DNA of 64,000 nt. Source: Chitinophagaceae bacterium. Lineage in GTDB: Bacteria > Bacteroidota > Bacteroidia > Chitinophagales > Chitinophagaceae. Below the pieces are notes generated by a model, which searched no databases, was not told where the DNA came from, and was given only the letters and a program-made list of their open reading frames with translations. This document shows, piece by piece, positions 15,577 through 27,235 of this stretch. The stretch lies in assembly GCA_021151685.1 (NCBI GenBank), contig JAGKWS010000013.1:1-64000 (forward strand), given 5' to 3'. Within the stretch, counting starts at the first letter, position 1; each line of letters starts with the position of its first letter. Made by a program: the position numbers and the translations under genes.

Positions 15577-18500
15577 ATGTACCCAATGAGATGTCTTTTT
15601 TTTCTTCTACTTGCATTAACAACAAGTTTGTCAGCATTTGCAGCATTGCCACCGATAACCGGCACATTAGCCATATGTGACAGTGCGACAACTACCCTTA
15701 GTAATGCCACATCTGGCGGCACATGGAGCAGTAGCGATATATCGGTACTTACTGTTGGTGCTGTCTCGGGTACTGTTACTGGTGTATCGGCCGGTATAGC
15801 AGTAGTTACCTATACACATGGAGCCGATATGGCCTTTGCGACCATGACTATAAATGCAAGACCAGCCGCCATTACTGGACCTGCGGGTGTTTGTACCGGC
15901 GAGACCATTACATTGTCCAGCGCAACATCGGGCGGCACATGGCTGTCTGAGGCTGGTACCATTGCGACAGCCGGTTCTTCTTCTGGCATAGTTTCCGGCT
16001 GGTCGGTTGGTACACCTGCAATTACCTATACCACACCCAATACATGTTACAGGACAAAGCGAATATTGGTGCGCTCTATGCCATTCTTGTCTTCCGATTC
16101 TGTAACCTGCGTAGGTGGTTTTGTTGCTCAGTTCGGTACCAGCGACGGCACAGCGGTTTATTCAAGCAGCAACCCGGCAGTGCTCCCTATACCATCATTC
16201 ACCGCTATTGCAGTGGGTACGGCCACTATCAGTTTTGGCTCTACCATATCGCTTGTAGGTTGTTATGCAACAAGGGTAGTAACAGTCAATCCTGCTTTGC
16301 CACCAAATAGTGGTACCTCATTAATTTGCGCAGGGTCTGCTGCTACCTTCACAAATTCAACTCCTGGCGGTAATTGGGGGTCCGGCAATGTTGCCATTGC
16401 TACAGCAGGCACAGGCACAGGCCTTGTCACCGGCATAGCAGGCGGTACGGCCGCTATTACCTATGCGGTAAATGCCGGATGCCGATCTGTATCTGTAGTA
16501 ACGGTTAATGCCGCAGGTGCTCTCTCTGGTGCCGGCAGCTTTTGTGTTAGTACTACGTCTACATTGGCCACATCCGGCGGCCCTGGTGGCACGTGGAGCT
16601 CCTCTGCACCAGGCATAGCCACCGTAGGTACCGGTGGCATTGTAGCCGGAGTGGCTGCGGGCACTTCCACTATATCATATAGTACCACATGTGGTGTCAG
16701 CACTACGGTGGTAACGGTAAATGCCTCCTGTACCACCGCTCCCGTTCCTGGCATAACGGCGGCAAGCTCTTCTATAGTGTGCAGTGGCACACCATTTACG
16801 CTCAGCCTGCCATCCTATACCTACATGTGTGGCCATGCGCTACAATGGCAGTACTCGTCAGATGGCACGTCGTGGAGCAACTTTACAGGTGCAACTTCAA
16901 CTACTTATACATACAGCCCCACGGCTTCTTATTATTACCGTTGCCGCATTACATGCCCTGCCGGCAGCCTGGTAGCTTTTTCAACGCCAGTTTATGTGTC
17001 GGTACGTTTTACAATAGGTTCTTACAGTACTATATCTGCACCCGATACGGCTTGTGCAGCTACTCATTTTTACATTACTGCATGTGGCGTCTCTTCGTCG
17101 TTAAGTGTGGTTACTTACTTTGGCGATGGCACCACAACCACTACTGCTATGAGCGGTACACCCACAAGTAGCGCACACATATATCACTCGTATACATTGC
17201 CTGGCAATTACAGTATTAAGCAGGTATTATATAATGGTACAACTGCTGTTGATACTGTTACCTATTCGTACAACTACTTATTTTGTCGCACACTGCCAAT
17301 AAAATTCTACAGAGACAACAACGGCAATTGCATATTTGATGGCGGTGATACCGAAAACTTTACAGCCGTACAAACACGTATCGATTCGAACGGTGTGCCA
17401 GTAGATACTATTACCGCTACAAGTGGTTTTTACTATAAAGCATATGGCCCTCCGGGTACCGTTTATGCCTTCAGGCCGGCTATTTCGCCAGCCATGGCTG
17501 TTAGTTGCCCGGTATCAGGCATTGTGTACGATACCATTAGCGCGTATACCAATACCTATGTGGCAAAGAGTGTAGCACTCACCTGCGGCACAGCCCCTGC
17601 TTTCGACCTCAATGTGGATGCTACAACACTGGCAGGCAGGCACACCCAAAGACTGAAGATTGCGGTAAGTAACGTCAATTGTACCCCAGAGAACGCTATA
17701 CTTACGGTAGCTATCAACCCCAAGTATGGATTTTATCCCGGCATGTACCCCTGTTCCGCAACATTTCCGCCACCAACATCTGTTAGCCCCACTGCCATTA
17801 CATGGAATCTTGGTGCCGTAGCCAATAATGACGTACGCACCGTTACGCTTTACCTTGAAAGGCCAGGTGGCCCACCTACATGGCTTATACCTGGAGATAC
17901 TGTAAAAACTATCATTTCGGTAAGCCCTACCACAGGCGATGCAAACCCGGTAAATAATGTTGTTATAAGAAATGATACAGTTAAGTCTTCTTACGACCCA
18001 AATGATATTACAGTAGTGCCAGAGGGTCTGATTTTGCCCTGTACCCGCCTGAAATATCAGGTACGTTTCGAAAACACCGGCAATGACACCGCGCATAATA
18101 TATACGTGCTGGATACTCTGCCAGCCAATTTGGACCCTGCCAGCATTGAGGTAGCAATGGCCACATCGCCCATGTACGTATCAATGATGCCGAGTGGCGG
18201 TTACAACATTGCTAAATTCGACTTCCCCAACATCATGCTCCCCGATACGTCCCACCATGGCCTTAGCGACGGCATGTTTACTTTTTACATTAAGGCAAAA
18301 AATATTTTGCCAGATGGTACCCTCATACAGAACCGTGTAGGCATCTATTTCGACGACAACCCACCGATAATGACCAATACCGCCACGAATATTATAGGTA
18401 TGGCTCCTATTACCGGCCCTGCATCTGTATGCGTAGGCAGTACGGAGAACTTGCAGAATGCCACTGTCGGTGGATCATGGAATAGCAGTATGCCATCAGT

Positions 18501-19440
18501 AGCTTCTGTATCATCTATTGGTGATATTGTTGGCCTGGCTACAGGTACCTCTACAATCAGTTATACGGTTTCTAACAGTTGCACTAGCAGAACGGCCACG
18601 CATAGCTTAAATGTGCAAGCTGTGGCAACCCCGGCACTTACAATAGCTGCCACTCCCGGCGACACGGTTTGCATCCATAACACGGTTACATTAACCGCTA
18701 CGCCCACTTATGGAGGTGCGTCCCCGATGTATAAATGGTTTGTAAATGGTGCTCTGGCGGCATATAGTGGTACATATAGTTACATGCCTGCTATGGGCGA
18801 TATTTTGTATTGTCGCCTCATAAGTGACTATGCCTGCCGACTTGCCGATTCCGCCAACAGCAGCTCCATCGTTATGATAACAGATAGTGCCTACACCCCC
18901 GTTGTTGACATTACTTCCTCTCCAGGGTTAAGTATTGCACCCGGCGAGGTACTTACGCTCCATGCCGTAGTTGACGGAGCCGGGCCTTTGCCGCTTTATC
19001 AGTGGTATGTAAATGCGACTGCTGTTGCCGGGGCTACAACCGCAACATACACAAGCAGCACCTTTGCCCATGCAGACTCTGTAACCTGCATGGTTACAGG
19101 AACGGGTGCATGCGAAATTGAATCTTACAAATCTGTAATCGTTTCAGTTTCCCCTGTTCACATAACTTCCTTGGCAATTCCCCGTTTCAGTATATTCCCC
19201 AATCCCAATAAGGGTAGCTTTACGGTAGTCGCAGAGTTGGCAAATGAGCAGAGTGGCAACCTTGTAATAGAGATTACCAACGTGGTAGGCCAAACTATAT
19301 TAACGCAATATGTAAGCAGCAATAGTATGAATTTCTCACAGCATGTTACACTCCCAGACAATGCTGCAAATGGCGTCTACTTCATGAACTTGAAATGGGG
19401 TGCAGCCACCGAAAAAGTACGATTGATACTTGACAGATAA
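15577..19440 (+). CDS. Large secreted Ig-like repeat protein with DUF7619-type and T9SS domains
   Basis: A 1287-aa surface protein. After a signal peptide (1-22) come tandem bacterial Ig-like (Big_2-type) repeats with the recurring pattern GGTWSSS...ATVG...VTGVAAGT..ITY (about 23-385), an Ig-like unit with paired Cys (about 395-485), a PKD-like unit (about 490-575), and an SdrD-B-like stretch (FYRDNNGNCIFDGGD). A DUF7619-type domain starts near residue 805 (SYDPNDITVVPEG). More Ig-like repeats follow (about 940-1180) and the end (from about 1200, FSIFPNPNKGSF) is a T9SS type A sorting domain. It is likely an adhesin-like or structural surface protein. A 14-bp palindrome (AAACAAATTTGTTT, 15532-15545) lies 31 bases upstream of the ATG. 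Confidence 0.85.
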   Translation: MYPMRCLFFLLLALTTSLSAFAALPPITGTLAICDSATTTLSNATSGGTWSSSDISVLTVGAVSGTVTGVSAGIAVVTYTHGADMAFATMTINARPAAITGPAGVCTGETITLSSATSGGTWLSEAGTIATAGSSSGIVSGWSVGTPAITYTTPNTCYRTKRILVRSMPFLSSDSVTCVGGFVAQFGTSDGTAVYSSSNPAVLPIPSFTAIAVGTATISFGSTISLVGCYATRVVTVNPALPPNSGTSLICAGSAATFTNSTPGGNWGSGNVAIATAGTGTGLVTGIAGGTAAITYAVNAGCRSVSVVTVNAAGALSGAGSFCVSTTSTLATSGGPGGTWSSSAPGIATVGTGGIVAGVAAGTSTISYSTTCGVSTTVVTVNASCTTAPVPGITAASSSIVCSGTPFTLSLPSYTYMCGHALQWQYSSDGTSWSNFTGATSTTYTYSPTASYYYRCRITCPAGSLVAFSTPVYVSVRFTIGSYSTISAPDTACAATHFYITACGVSSSLSVVTYFGDGTTTTTAMSGTPTSSAHIYHSYTLPGNYSIKQVLYNGTTAVDTVTYSYNYLFCRTLPIKFYRDNNGNCIFDGGDTENFTAVQTRIDSNGVPVDTITATSGFYYKAYGPPGTVYAFRPAISPAMAVSCPVSGIVYDTISAYTNTYVAKSVALTCGTAPAFDLNVDATTLAGRHTQRLKIAVSNVNCTPENAILTVAINPKYGFYPGMYPCSATFPPPTSVSPTAITWNLGAVANNDVRTVTLYLERPGGPPTWLIPGDTVKTIISVSPTTGDANPVNNVVIRNDTVKSSYDPNDITVVPEGLILPCTRLKYQVRFENTGNDTAHNIYVLDTLPANLDPASIEVAMATSPMYVSMMPSGGYNIAKFDFPNIMLPDTSHHGLSDGMFTFYIKAKNILPDGTLIQNRVGIYFDDNPPIMTNTATNIIGMAPITGPASVCVGSTENLQNATVGGSWNSSMPSVASVSSIGDIVGLATGTSTISYTVSNSCTSRTATHSLNVQAVATPALTIAATPGDTVCIHNTVTLTATPTYGGASPMYKWFVNGALAAYSGTYSYMPAMGDILYCRLISDYACRLADSANSSSIVMITDSAYTPVVDITSSPGLSIAPGEVLTLHAVVDGAGPLPLYQWYVNATAVAGATTATYTSSTFAHADSVTCMVTGTGACEIESYKSVIVSVSPVHITSLAIPRFSIFPNPNKGSFTVVAELANEQSGNLVIEITNVVGQTILTQYVSSNSMNFSQHVTLPDNAANGVYFMNLKWGAATEKVRLILDR

Positions 19441-19505
19441 TCTATTGTGAGATAGAAAGTTAAACATGGCTTTCAACACGTTCCTTTTCCCGGGGATAAA
19501 TTATT

Positions 19506-19541
19506 ATGGGCAAGGTTCCGTTTACTCGAAACCTTGCCCAT
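19506..19541 (+). terminator. 12-bp hairpin after the Ig-like repeat gene
   Basis: ATGGGCAAGGTT (19506-19517) pairs perfectly with AACCTTGCCCAT (19530-19541), starting 65 bases after the stop codon. No T-run follows on the plus strand, so it is a likely but atypical transcript end. Confidence 0.45.
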
Positions 19542-19601
19542 ACGCTTGTGGGCTCACAAAAACTCCTGTCGTATCTACAACAATTTCTCATCTGAAAGGC
19601 A

Positions 19602-19931
19602 CTACATGCCAAAATACATAACCGCACACTCGCGCAGCATGCGCTCTTGTGCGGCCATGTCTTGTGCGGGTGGTGGGGCTATGGCGTTGAAGTGTGGCCA
19701 GCCATCGTCGTCGCGGCCAGCAAACTCGTAGCAACCCAACTGCGACAGCAGGGTGCATACGGCTATGTGCATCAGGTCTTGTTTCTGCTCTTTAGAGAAT
19801 TTGCGGCGTGGCATCTTGCCCAGTTCGTTTACCCCTATCAGAAACAGAATGCCCTCCATATCGGGCACTTTGCCAAAACGTTCCCGTAGCATATTCTCGG
19901 TATCCAGCCAGCGTTGTTCAAAATTCTCCAT
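19602..19931 (-). CDS. Conserved hypothetical protein, 109 aa
   Basis: A small soluble, mostly helical protein beginning MENFEQRWLDTENMLRERFG. It has no signal peptide or membrane segment. A KMPRRKFSKEQKQDLMHIA helix and a CEFAGRDDDGWPHF segment stand out. I do not recognise a characterised family, although its even codon use and promoter support a real gene. The start at 19931 was chosen over an upstream in-frame codon because that extension reads through the xth terminator hairpin and because a perfect -7 box ends 7 bases before this ATG. Confidence 0.7.
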   Translation of the reverse strand: MENFEQRWLDTENMLRERFGKVPDMEGILFLIGVNELGKMPRRKFSKEQKQDLMHIAVCTLLSQLGCYEFAGRDDDGWPHFNAIAPPPAQDMAAQERMLRECAVMYFGM

Positions 19932-19938
19932 GAGGGCG

Positions 19939-19946
19939 CAAAGGTA
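19939..19946 (-). promoter_or_regulatory. -7 promoter box of the 109-aa gene
   Basis: The minus strand reads TACCTTTG, a full TAnnTTTG match, ending 7 bases before the ATG at 19931. The transcript would start at or next to the start codon. Confidence 0.5.
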
Positions 19947-19960
19947 GCGAACAAAAGTAA

Positions 19961-19999
19961 CCCTGCCTGTATGGTACCATAGCGTACCGGCAGGCAGGG
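19961..19999 (-). terminator. Intrinsic terminator after xth
   Basis: CCCTGCCTG (19961-19969) pairs with CAGGCAGGG (19991-19999) and an inner GGTAC/GTACC pair (19973-19977, 19984-19988) extends the stem. On the minus strand it is followed by TTACTTTTGTT. It lies about 30 bases beyond the xth stop codon. Confidence 0.7.
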
Positions 20000-20027
20000 C
20001 CAAAATGCTATAAACTTCAAGTTGTTT

Positions 20028-20789
20028 TTACTCCATTTCCAGATACATGGGGCAATGGTCCGAGTGTACCACATCGGGCATGATGCGGGCGTGGCGCAGA
20101 CGGTCTTTAAGAGGCTCTGTAGCAGAGATGTAGTCAATTCTCCAGCCCTTGTTATTGGCACGGGCACTACCCCATGCGCTCCACCATGTATATTGGTGTG
20201 GCTCCTGATTGAACTCGCGGAAGGTATCAATATACCCACTCGTAAACAGTTTGTCCATCCATTTACGTTCATCGGGCAGGAAGCCGGTATAGTTTTTATT
20301 GCGCACGGGGTCGTGTATGTCTATGGCCTTGTGGCATATATTGTAGTCGCCACATATTATCAACCGTGGGCGGGTGGTACGCACTATGTTGATGTATTCA
20401 AAAAACTCGTCCAACCATTGGTACTTGTATGTTTGGCGGTCGTCGCCACTGGTACCGCTGGGAAAGTAGGCGTTTATCACGGTCACATCGCCAAAGTCGG
20501 CCCGTATTACACGGCCTTCGGCATCGCTTTGGGGTATGCCGTTGCCGTATTGCACATTATCGGGGGTGATGCGGGTAAGGATGGCCACACCGCTGTAACC
20601 CTTCTTTTGTGCCGAGAACGAGTAGACCTCATAACCGGCAGCGCGTATGTCGGCTTCGGGCACATCTTCTTTGTTGGCCTTTATTTCCTGCAGGCATATG
20701 ATGTCTGCCGGGTCGGTGTTCAGCCAGTCTATGAAGCCTTTTTTGGCGGCACTGCGTATGCCGTTTACGTTGTAGGTGATTACTCTCAT
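20028..20789 (-). CDS. xth: Exodeoxyribonuclease III (AP endonuclease)
   Basis: A 253-aa Mg-dependent AP endonuclease/3'-exonuclease of base-excision repair. All family motifs are present: ITYNVNGIRSA (Asn7), the metal-binding LQEIKA (Glu35), ILTR, the catalytic ICGDYNICH (Asp and Asn), WRIDYI, and the C-terminal SDHCP (Asp-His). The length is normal. A minus-strand -7 box (TACTTTTG, 20824-20831) lies 34 bases upstream. The radC gene lies 86 bases upstream on the same strand. Confidence 0.96.
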   Translation of the reverse strand: MRVITYNVNGIRSAAKKGFIDWLNTDPADIICLQEIKANKEDVPEADIRAAGYEVYSFSAQKKGYSGVAILTRITPDNVQYGNGIPQSDAEGRVIRADFGDVTVINAYFPSGTSGDDRQTYKYQWLDEFFEYINIVRTTRPRLIICGDYNICHKAIDIHDPVRNKNYTGFLPDERKWMDKLFTSGYIDTFREFNQEPHQYTWWSAWGSARANNKGWRIDYISATEPLKDRLRHARIMPDVVHSDHCPMYLEME

Positions 20790-20823
20790 TGTATTATGAT
20801 ATGTGTTTGTGTACAGGTAGTAC

Positions 20824-20831
20824 CAAAAGTA
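20824..20831 (-). promoter_or_regulatory. -7 promoter box of xth
   Basis: The minus strand reads TACTTTTG, a TAnnTTTG match, 34 bases before the xth ATG and downstream of the radC stop. Confidence 0.4.
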
Positions 20832-20875
20832 TAAAACGCCAGGGAATACCCGTCAGTCATTTTATCTCCTTGCCA

Positions 20876-21565
20876 TCAGAAAAGGCCCTCATCGGCCAGA
20901 CTCACATATTCGTGCCCGGCTATAATGATATGGTCCAGCAGTTTGATGTCCATGATGGCGGCTGCCTCTGCCAGTTGTTTGGTCAGGTGTATGTCGGCAT
21001 TGCTGGGCTGTTTGCTGCCCGATGGGTGGTTGTGGGCCACAATCAGTTTGTTGGCATTGTTCAGCAGGGCACTTTTCAGTATCAGGCGCACATCGGCCAC
21101 GGTGGCGGTAAGGCCGCCGGTACTTATCATTTCGGTGCGTATCAGTTTGCCGGCAGTATTGATGTAGAGTGCGCAAAATGCCTCGTGGGGCAGATCTTGC
21201 AGCAATGGCTGCACAATGGGTAGCGCATCCTTGCTACGGCTGATGACCAGCCTTTCGGGCCCTTCGGCGGCTTGCCGGCGGCGGCCCAGTTCCAGTGCGG
21301 CGGCAATGGTTATGGCGCGGGCCTCGCCTATCCCTTTTATTTTGCAAAACTCCTTTACCGATAGGCGGCCCAGCTCGCGCAGGTTGTTGCCGGCAAGGCC
21401 CAGCACATCGCGCGCCAAGCCTATGGCAGAGCGTTCTTTGGTGCCGCTGGATATAAGTATGCCCAGCAGCTCGGCATCAGAGAGCGCAGCAGGCCCCTTC
21501 TGCATCAGCTTTTCGCGCGGGCGTTCGTCTTCTGCCCAATTTTTGATACTGGTATTTTCGGTCAT
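20876..21565 (-). CDS. radC: RadC-family JAB/MPN-domain protein
   Basis: A 229-aa protein of the RadC (UPF0758) family. The N-terminal part carries a helix-hairpin-helix-like region (FCKIKGIGEARAITIAAALELGRR) and the C-terminal part a JAB/MPN metalloprotease-like core with the signature AHNHPSGSKQPSNAD (His-x-His and Asp of the zinc site). The opening IKNWAEDERPREKL is typical. Despite the name, a direct role in DNA repair is not established. The gene precedes xth on the same strand. Confidence 0.93.
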   Translation of the reverse strand: MTENTSIKNWAEDERPREKLMQKGPAALSDAELLGILISSGTKERSAIGLARDVLGLAGNNLRELGRLSVKEFCKIKGIGEARAITIAAALELGRRRQAAEGPERLVISRSKDALPIVQPLLQDLPHEAFCALYINTAGKLIRTEMISTGGLTATVADVRLILKSALLNNANKLIVAHNHPSGSKQPSNADIHLTKQLAEAAAIMDIKLLDHIIIAGHEYVSLADEGLF

Positions 21566-21639
21566 AGATGTGGGGGTGAAAGTAGCTCAATTTTAGTTGA
21601 CTCATTGGCAGATATCAACAGAAAATAGCCAGCGATACG

Positions 21640-21671
21640 TTTGTGAAATTTTAGATTAGTGTTTACATTTG
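21640..21671 (+). promoter_or_regulatory. Consensus -33/-7 promoter of the LamG-like gene
   Basis: TTTG at 21640-21643 and TACATTTG at 21664-21671 are 20 bases apart, an excellent fit to the Bacteroidota promoter. The ATG is 31 bases downstream. Confidence 0.65.
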
Positions 21672-21702
21672 CTATTATTTCACCTAAAATATACCAAAAC
21701 TT

Positions 21703-22965
21703 ATGAAGAAGCTCTTCATTACCCTATTCCTGTCCTTTGTGTGGGCAGCAGGGCACAGTCAGGATACCACCGGCCTTGTAGCATGGTGGCCCATGAACGG
21801 AAACGCAATAGACAGTACGGGACACGGCCATAACGGCCACATCAGCAATGTGACGATGGTGCCCGGCATGAATGGTACCCCCAACAGTGCTTACTATTTC
21901 AACGGCAGCAACAGCCTCATTACGGTTCCCTATGCTCCAGAGCTCAATGTATCTCAGTTTTCGCTTTGTGGCATTGTGATGGTAAAAGGGTTCTATTACG
22001 GAACCTGCCAGGCCAATTATATACTGACTCGTGGCAAGTCTGGCCAGCCCGGCTCTTACACCATGTGTTTCTTCGATGGCCCTTTTGACGAAGATTGTAA
22101 CTATGTAGATAGTGCCCGGAACGTGTTTACCACTAATGTAGGCCCCAAATCTCCCGCTAACGTGACCGATTGGCAGTACTCTCCACAGATAGTAAAAGAT
22201 GAATGGTACAAAGTGATTTTTATTTGGGATGGCTCACTGATAAAAGTGTATGTAAATGGTGTGCTGAAAAATTCTCAAGCACCGGTGGGTGGAAGTTTTG
22301 GCACCAGTATGGACAGTTTGGCAATGGGCAAGGCGATTTACGAGCCAGCCGGGTATCCGTTCAACTTTAAGGGAATTCTTGACGATATAAGGATTTACAA
22401 CAGACCACTGAATGACAGTGAGATAGTACACTATGGCGATACCTGCGGAAAAATAACCGTAGAACCTACAAATGCCACTACATCGGCCGGTACTGCAACA
22501 TTTACTGTGGGTACGTCTATTATTGGTGCTACTTACCAATGGCAGCGTTTGATAGGTGTTACATGGACTAATCTTGTAGCCACTGCGCCATATTCCGGGG
22601 TTACAACTGCTACTCTTACCGTAACAGGAGCTACAGGCACTATGGCAGACTACCAATACCGCTGTGTGGTAAAAAACACATGGGGATGTAAGGACACAAG
22701 TGCTGCCGGCACACTGGTAGTAGGGCTTACCGACATAGACCGAGACAATGATGTAATGGTGTACCCTAACCCGGTAACCAACGAATTGTCGGTATCTGCA
22801 GTATCGCTGCAGCAGGTATCGCTTACCAATGTTGTGGGTCAGACGGTATATAGCTGGAGTGGCAAACAGCGGGAATTGCAGATAGATATGGCTCACCTGC
22901 CTGCAGGCATATATCTGGTACGCATCAACGATAGCATTGTCAAAAAGATTGAAAAGATACAGTAA
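21703..22965 (+). CDS. Secreted LamG-like/Ig-like protein with T9SS sorting domain
   Basis: A 420-aa exported protein. After a signal peptide (1-19) there is a concanavalin A-like/LamG domain at about 20-245: LVAWWPMNGNAIDSTGHGHNG, a YYFNGSNSLITVP strand, WYKVIFIWDGSLIKVYVNG and GILDDIRIYNRPLNDSEI. An Ig-like unit with a YQWQRL strand and YQYRCVVKN follows (about 255-345), and the last 75 residues (VMVYPNPVTNELSV, LPAGIYLVRI) form a T9SS type A sorting domain. It probably binds carbohydrate at the cell surface. It has its own consensus promoter and a strong terminator. Confidence 0.88.
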   Translation: MKKLFITLFLSFVWAAGHSQDTTGLVAWWPMNGNAIDSTGHGHNGHISNVTMVPGMNGTPNSAYYFNGSNSLITVPYAPELNVSQFSLCGIVMVKGFYYGTCQANYILTRGKSGQPGSYTMCFFDGPFDEDCNYVDSARNVFTTNVGPKSPANVTDWQYSPQIVKDEWYKVIFIWDGSLIKVYVNGVLKNSQAPVGGSFGTSMDSLAMGKAIYEPAGYPFNFKGILDDIRIYNRPLNDSEIVHYGDTCGKITVEPTNATTSAGTATFTVGTSIIGATYQWQRLIGVTWTNLVATAPYSGVTTATLTVTGATGTMADYQYRCVVKNTWGCKDTSAAGTLVVGLTDIDRDNDVMVYPNPVTNELSVSAVSLQQVSLTNVVGQTVYSWSGKQRELQIDMAHLPAGIYLVRINDSIVKKIEKIQ

Positions 22966-23032
22966 TAGCGTTTCTGCCACAGAGACATGTCTGCGGATAA
23001 AGAAGATATCCACAAAAACGCCAATAGAATAG

Positions 23033-23060
23033 AAACGTCCGGCCTAGGCCGGACGTTTTT
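23033..23060 (+). terminator. Intrinsic terminator: 26-bp perfect palindrome
   Basis: AAACGTCCGGCC and its exact complement with a TA centre occupy 23033-23058, and TTTTTCG follows. It lies 68 bases after the LamG gene stop and 24 bases before uvrB, so it isolates uvrB transcription. A near-consensus -7 box for uvrB (TATTTTTA, 23064-23071) comes immediately after. Confidence 0.8.
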
Positions 23061-23081
23061 CGTTATTTTTACGGTAGCTAT

Positions 23082-25112
<2,031 letters not shown>

Positions 25113-25280
25113 GTTATCATACAGATGCCCCTGAACGGGGTATAATGGGCAGCAAACGCATATTGGTAGCAATTTATATGAAAAGCAGACGTGTATTTTC
25201 TTGACACTACTGTTTTTTTATCACTATATTTATACCCCTGTTCAGATGCAGATACCTTTACGAATTAATACATATCGAAA

Positions 25281-27224
25281 ATGACCAAAGCCAGAATACC
25301 TACATTGTGGCGCAACAGGCTATGCCTGGTTGCGGCATCTGTATTGTGGGCCGGTGCTTCATACGCGCAGCTTTCGCTCACCCGCCAGAAGTACGATAGC
25401 ATAGCTGCGCAATACAAGAACGAGCACTATGTAGTGACAGAGCAGACACAAAAGCTGGTGATACGCGAAGTGGATGGGCAACTGGATATATCCAACACCC
25501 TGAGTACAGAAAAACTGTTCATCAGCAATACCAGCCTCAGCACCTTTAATGCCGACTGGTGGGGTGGTGGTACGTATTCTTACATGACATCGGCCGGGGC
25601 CAATGCATGGATACCAGAGGGCAACGACTACCGCATGGTGCGCAACCTGAACAAGCTGGGCCAGATAAGTCCTTATTATACCGGTCTGCAAAAGGGTACC
25701 GTAACCCGTACCTCTTTTGTGCGCCAGCACGAGGAACCAAGGTTGATACACCCTATGTATATTGGTGACTATGTGCCCGTGTTGCATTCGGTATTGGAGA
25801 TAAAGGCTCCGTCGTGGGTGAAAATGGGCTTCCTGCTGAAAGGAGCCGATACCAGCCGCGTAAAGCGAACCACAATGCGCGATGGTGGGTATGTGGTGTA
25901 CCGCTTTACGGCCGATAATGTGCCTGCGGTAAAGGAATTTGACAACGTGCCCAACTACTCGTATTACGGGTTGCATGTGATACCGTACATCAAGTCGTTC
26001 CGTATGGTGGGTGCTAAGAAAGACTCTGTTATTACCGGCAGTCTGGATGCCCATGCACATACCCAATACGATTACATCAATGGTATCAACTACAAAACAG
26101 ATACCTTTCTTACCAAAAAAACTGCCGAGCTGATACGTGGTGCCTATACCGAGCGCGAGAAGGTAGAGCGTATCTATGACTGGGTGCAAAACAATTTCCA
26201 CTACGAATCTATTTACCTGAACGACAGGGAAGGCTTTGTGCCCAACCCGGCCGATACGGTGCTGAAACGCAAGTATGGCGATTGTAAAGACATGTCCAGC
26301 ATCATTAGTGCCATGGTGCAGACTGCGGGCATACCTGCTTATTTAGTGTCTATTGGCACCAGGGCCAAGCCTTACAAACACGATGAGCTGCTGAACGAAA
26401 TCATCTATGACCACATGGTTTGCGCGGTGAATCTGGAAGGGAAATGGTACTTCCCCGATGGTACTACCCATGTACAGCCGTTGGATGCCAATCGTTCGGA
26501 CCTGCAAGGTAAAGAGGCGTTGATACAAATGAGCCGTGACAAGTACAAAGTGGTGACCATACCCGAGGCATCTGCATCGGACAACGTAACAGTAAACAAA
26601 ACGGTGATGAACATTGCCTACAACGATGTATCGGGCACTACTTACCACCAACTTTCGGGCTACCCTGCATGGACACTGGGTGAGTATATGCGCGAACTGC
26701 ACCGCAAGGAAGAACGTGATGAAGTGATACGCGCCATGACCATGGTAGGTAACCGCAAGTATATACTGAAGGACTATAACACAGACCTGAAAACTACGGG
26801 CCGCAAAGATGCCAGCATCACCACCAATTATATGATAGGCGACTATGTGCAACGTGCCAAAAACGAAACGTTTGTGAACATGAACCTATCGCAGCCATTT
26901 GCCAACCTGAGGGTAAATGATGATGACAGGAAGTTCCCCCTGTATTTGCAATACAAGAAAACAGTAAAGGAAACCGTAGTGCTGAACGTGCCTAAGGGTG
27001 CCCGCATAAGCTATGTGCCCAAAAATGCCAAAGGTGGTGCCGATGGTATACTGAGCTACAACATAAGCTATAAGGTAGACAATGCAGCACGCACCGTAAC
27101 CATGACCCGCGAGTATGTGCTGAAAACCATGACCATACAACCAGCACAGTTTGCTGCGCTGAACAAGGTAGCCGACAAGCTGAATGAACTGTACAAGGAA
27201 ACTGTAGTGCTCACCGGCAAATAA
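25281..27224 (+). CDS. DUF3857/transglutaminase-like exported protein, catalytic triad intact
   Basis: A 647-aa protein with a signal peptide (about residues 1-28). The DUF3857 domain (about 60-210) is followed by a transglutaminase-like core with KYGDCKDMSSIISAMV (catalytic Cys335), a His in YDHMVCAVNL and an Asp in WYFPDGT. The C-terminal part is a beta-rich domain. In Bacteroidota such proteins are periplasmic and their reaction is uncertain; they may be peptidases or cross-linkers. It lies 11 bases before a paralogue, so the two form an operon. A TTGACA-N18-TATATT pair at 25201-25230 resembles a sigma70 promoter. Confidence 0.8.
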   Translation: MTKARIPTLWRNRLCLVAASVLWAGASYAQLSLTRQKYDSIAAQYKNEHYVVTEQTQKLVIREVDGQLDISNTLSTEKLFISNTSLSTFNADWWGGGTYSYMTSAGANAWIPEGNDYRMVRNLNKLGQISPYYTGLQKGTVTRTSFVRQHEEPRLIHPMYIGDYVPVLHSVLEIKAPSWVKMGFLLKGADTSRVKRTTMRDGGYVVYRFTADNVPAVKEFDNVPNYSYYGLHVIPYIKSFRMVGAKKDSVITGSLDAHAHTQYDYINGINYKTDTFLTKKTAELIRGAYTEREKVERIYDWVQNNFHYESIYLNDREGFVPNPADTVLKRKYGDCKDMSSIISAMVQTAGIPAYLVSIGTRAKPYKHDELLNEIIYDHMVCAVNLEGKWYFPDGTTHVQPLDANRSDLQGKEALIQMSRDKYKVVTIPEASASDNVTVNKTVMNIAYNDVSGTTYHQLSGYPAWTLGEYMRELHRKEERDEVIRAMTMVGNRKYILKDYNTDLKTTGRKDASITTNYMIGDYVQRAKNETFVNMNLSQPFANLRVNDDDRKFPLYLQYKKTVKETVVLNVPKGARISYVPKNAKGGADGILSYNISYKVDNAARTVTMTREYVLKTMTIQPAQFAALNKVADKLNELYKETVVLTGK

Positions 27225-27235
27225 TAAAAGGAAAC

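Noticed and set aside
25201..25230. TTGACA-N18-TATATT, a sigma70-like promoter before the DUF3857 pair
   Set aside because: It matches the E. coli consensus, but Bacteroidota primary promoters use -33 TTG and -7 TAnnTTTG, so it is probably coincidental; kept only as a remark in the gene entry.
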